Part shown: positions 63,107 to 64,000 of the stretch, piece by piece | Position numbering within the stretch: position 1 is the first letter of the stretch | Layout: every line of letters begins with the position of its first letter | NCBI RefSeq assembly: GCF_009905255.1 | Contig: NZ_CP047602.1 | Coordinates: 496,001 to 560,000 of the forward strand | Source: Thermoanaerobacterium aotearoense | GTDB lineage: Bacteria > Bacillota > Thermoanaerobacteria > Thermoanaerobacterales > Thermoanaerobacteraceae | DNA length: 64,000 nucleotides | Reading direction: 5' to 3' | Made by a program: the position numbers and the translations under genes | Notes under the pieces: model-generated | The model's input: only the letters and a program-made list of their open reading frames with translations | Told to the model about the DNA's origin: nothing | Database searches by the model: none

Positions 63107-63697
63107 ATGGAAAATGAAAGGCTTAAAAAGCAGATAGAATTTTTGAAAGAGATAGACAAGCTAAAGCAAGTATTTAGGCAGACGCTTCTTATGGATGGCA
63201 CGCGCCATGAGAACGACGCTGAGCATTCTTGGCATCTTGCAATGATGGCGTTACTCCTTTCTGAATACGCTTCTGAAAAGATAGATATAAGCCATGTGAT
63301 TAAAATGGTGCTTGTACATGATATTGTAGAGATTGATGCTGGTGACACATTTGTATACGATGAGAAAGGTTACGAAGACAAAGCAGAAAGAGAGAAAAAA
63401 GCGGCAGAGAGGATATTTAATATTTTGCCTGAAGATCAGGCAGACGAGATAAAGGCCTTGTGGGAAGAATTTGAAGAACGCAAAACTGAAGATGCAAAGT
63501 TCGCATCTGCTCTTGATAGGTTGCAGCCTATAATACATAATTACTATACAAATGGACATTCGTGGAAACAGCATGGGGTAAAAAGCTATCAAGTTCTTGA
63601 AAGGAATAAAATAGTCAGCGAGATAGCGCCAGAATTATGGCAGTTTATTAACGATATATTGGAAGATGCCATAAATAAGGGATATATTGAAAGATAA
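63107..63697 (+). CDS. HD-domain 5'-deoxynucleotidase (YfbR/HDDC2-like)
   Basis: 196 aa from ATG 63107 (GAGGGG site); upstream in-frame ATG at 63044 falls inside the terminator. The HD-domain signature is full: RHENDAEHSWHLAMMALLL (first His and the HxxE-like pair), VLVHDIVEIDAGD (HD doublet), and a final D in ALDRLQP. HDDC2/YfbR proteins remove phosphate from deoxynucleoside monophosphates. The next gene is tyrS, 43 bp on, which gives no functional hint. Confidence 0.85.
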   Translation: MENERLKKQIEFLKEIDKLKQVFRQTLLMDGTRHENDAEHSWHLAMMALLLSEYASEKIDISHVIKMVLVHDIVEIDAGDTFVYDEKGYEDKAEREKKAAERIFNILPEDQADEIKALWEEFEERKTEDAKFASALDRLQPIIHNYYTNGHSWKQHGVKSYQVLERNKIVSEIAPELWQFINDILEDAINKGYIER

Positions 63698-63740
63698 TTA
63701 TAAGCTTTGATAAATATTAAGGACATAGGAGGTCAATTTG

Positions 63741-64000
63741 ATGTCGGTTTTTGATGTATTGAAAGAGAGAAATTTTATACAACAGATGACGCATGAAGAT
63801 GAAATCAAAGAATTGCTTGAAAAAGAGAAAGTTACTTTTTACATAGGGTTCGACCCAACAGCAGATAGCCTACATGTAGGACATTTTTTGCAACTTATGG
63901 TTATGGCTCACATGCAAAGAGCAGGCCACAGACCTATTGCTTTAATTGGCGGTGGCACTGCCATGATAGGCGATCCGACTGGCAAGACAGATATGAGAAA
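63741..64000 (+). CDS. tyrS: Tyrosyl-tRNA synthetase, N-terminal part (cut by window edge)
   Basis: 86 codons are visible, open to the window end. The catalytic-domain start shows [19 protein letters not shown] with the class I HVGH motif, then [21 protein letters not shown], characteristic of bacterial TyrRS. ATG 63741 is preceded by AGGAGGTC. Only 43 bp separate it from the HD gene, leaving no room for a T-box. Confidence 0.95.
   Translation, partial: MSVFDVLKERNFIQQMTHEDEIKELLEKEKVTFYIGFDPTADSLHVGHFLQLMVMAHMQRAGHRPIALIGGGTAMIGDPTGKTDMR

Noticed and set aside
63698-63740. T-box leader for tyrS
   Set aside because: Only 43 bp lie between the genes and no T-box motif is present.

Overview
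The window looks like part of the chromosome of an AT-rich, anaerobic, probably thermophilic Firmicute of the Thermoanaerobacterium/Thermoanaerobacter type. This is an inference from gene content: pyruvate:ferredoxin oxidoreductase, a NifV-like (probably Re-type) citrate synthase with aconitase and NADP-isocitrate dehydrogenase, riboswitch-controlled B12 assembly from cobyrinate, ferrous-iron uptake, SigD-type and GlcT-type control signals, and Gram-positive Shine-Dalgarno sequences and terminators. No rRNA, tRNA, CRISPR array or complete insertion sequence was seen.

Layout. 1-9 kb: end of a PAP2 phosphatase; a Fur-controlled feoA-feoB-Cys-rich peptide operon; an aminotransferase with its Lrp-type regulator; a DUF2156 protein; two methyltransferases; an amino-acid permease. 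9-19 kb is the accessory region. It holds an ECF sigma/anti-sigma pair and a patchwork of duplicated modules: two Rpn-type nucleases, two near-identical membrane-anchored 211-aa proteins, two related HTH regulators (one with an AcoR-like Cys-rich GAF domain), secreted proteins, three copies of a 147-bp repeat, several gene fragments, and three very short membrane peptides. Four copies of an ECF-type promoter motif (TGTAAC, 17-18 bp, GTCT) sit in front of two peptides and both HTH regulators. This is the best candidate for an undescribed system.

19-30 kb: a B12 riboswitch leads an operon for corrinoid uptake (BtuFCD) and nucleotide-loop assembly (CbiA, CbiP, CbiB, CobD, CobU, CobS), with a probable alpha-ribazole transporter/kinase pair (CblT/CblS). 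30-36 kb: VapBC, preQ1 riboswitch-queT, a DUF5685/J-domain/membrane cluster, a ferritin-like/VIT1 iron transporter, an FMN-binding lipoprotein and an AEC permease. 36-44 kb: isocitrate dehydrogenase and PFOR (minus strand) diverge from a DUF4914 protein whose leader holds a 10-codon peptide and a terminator.

44-64 kb: formiminoglutamate/formimino-THF enzymes; a nucleoside uptake and salvage operon (BMP-type ABC transporter, GntR regulator, Cdd, DeoB, Pdp) with an operator over its promoter; a SigD-promoted chemoreceptor; a GlcT-controlled sugar PTS region with two RAT/terminator switches; the citrate synthase-aconitase operon; an HD nucleotidase; and the start of tyrS, which runs off the window.
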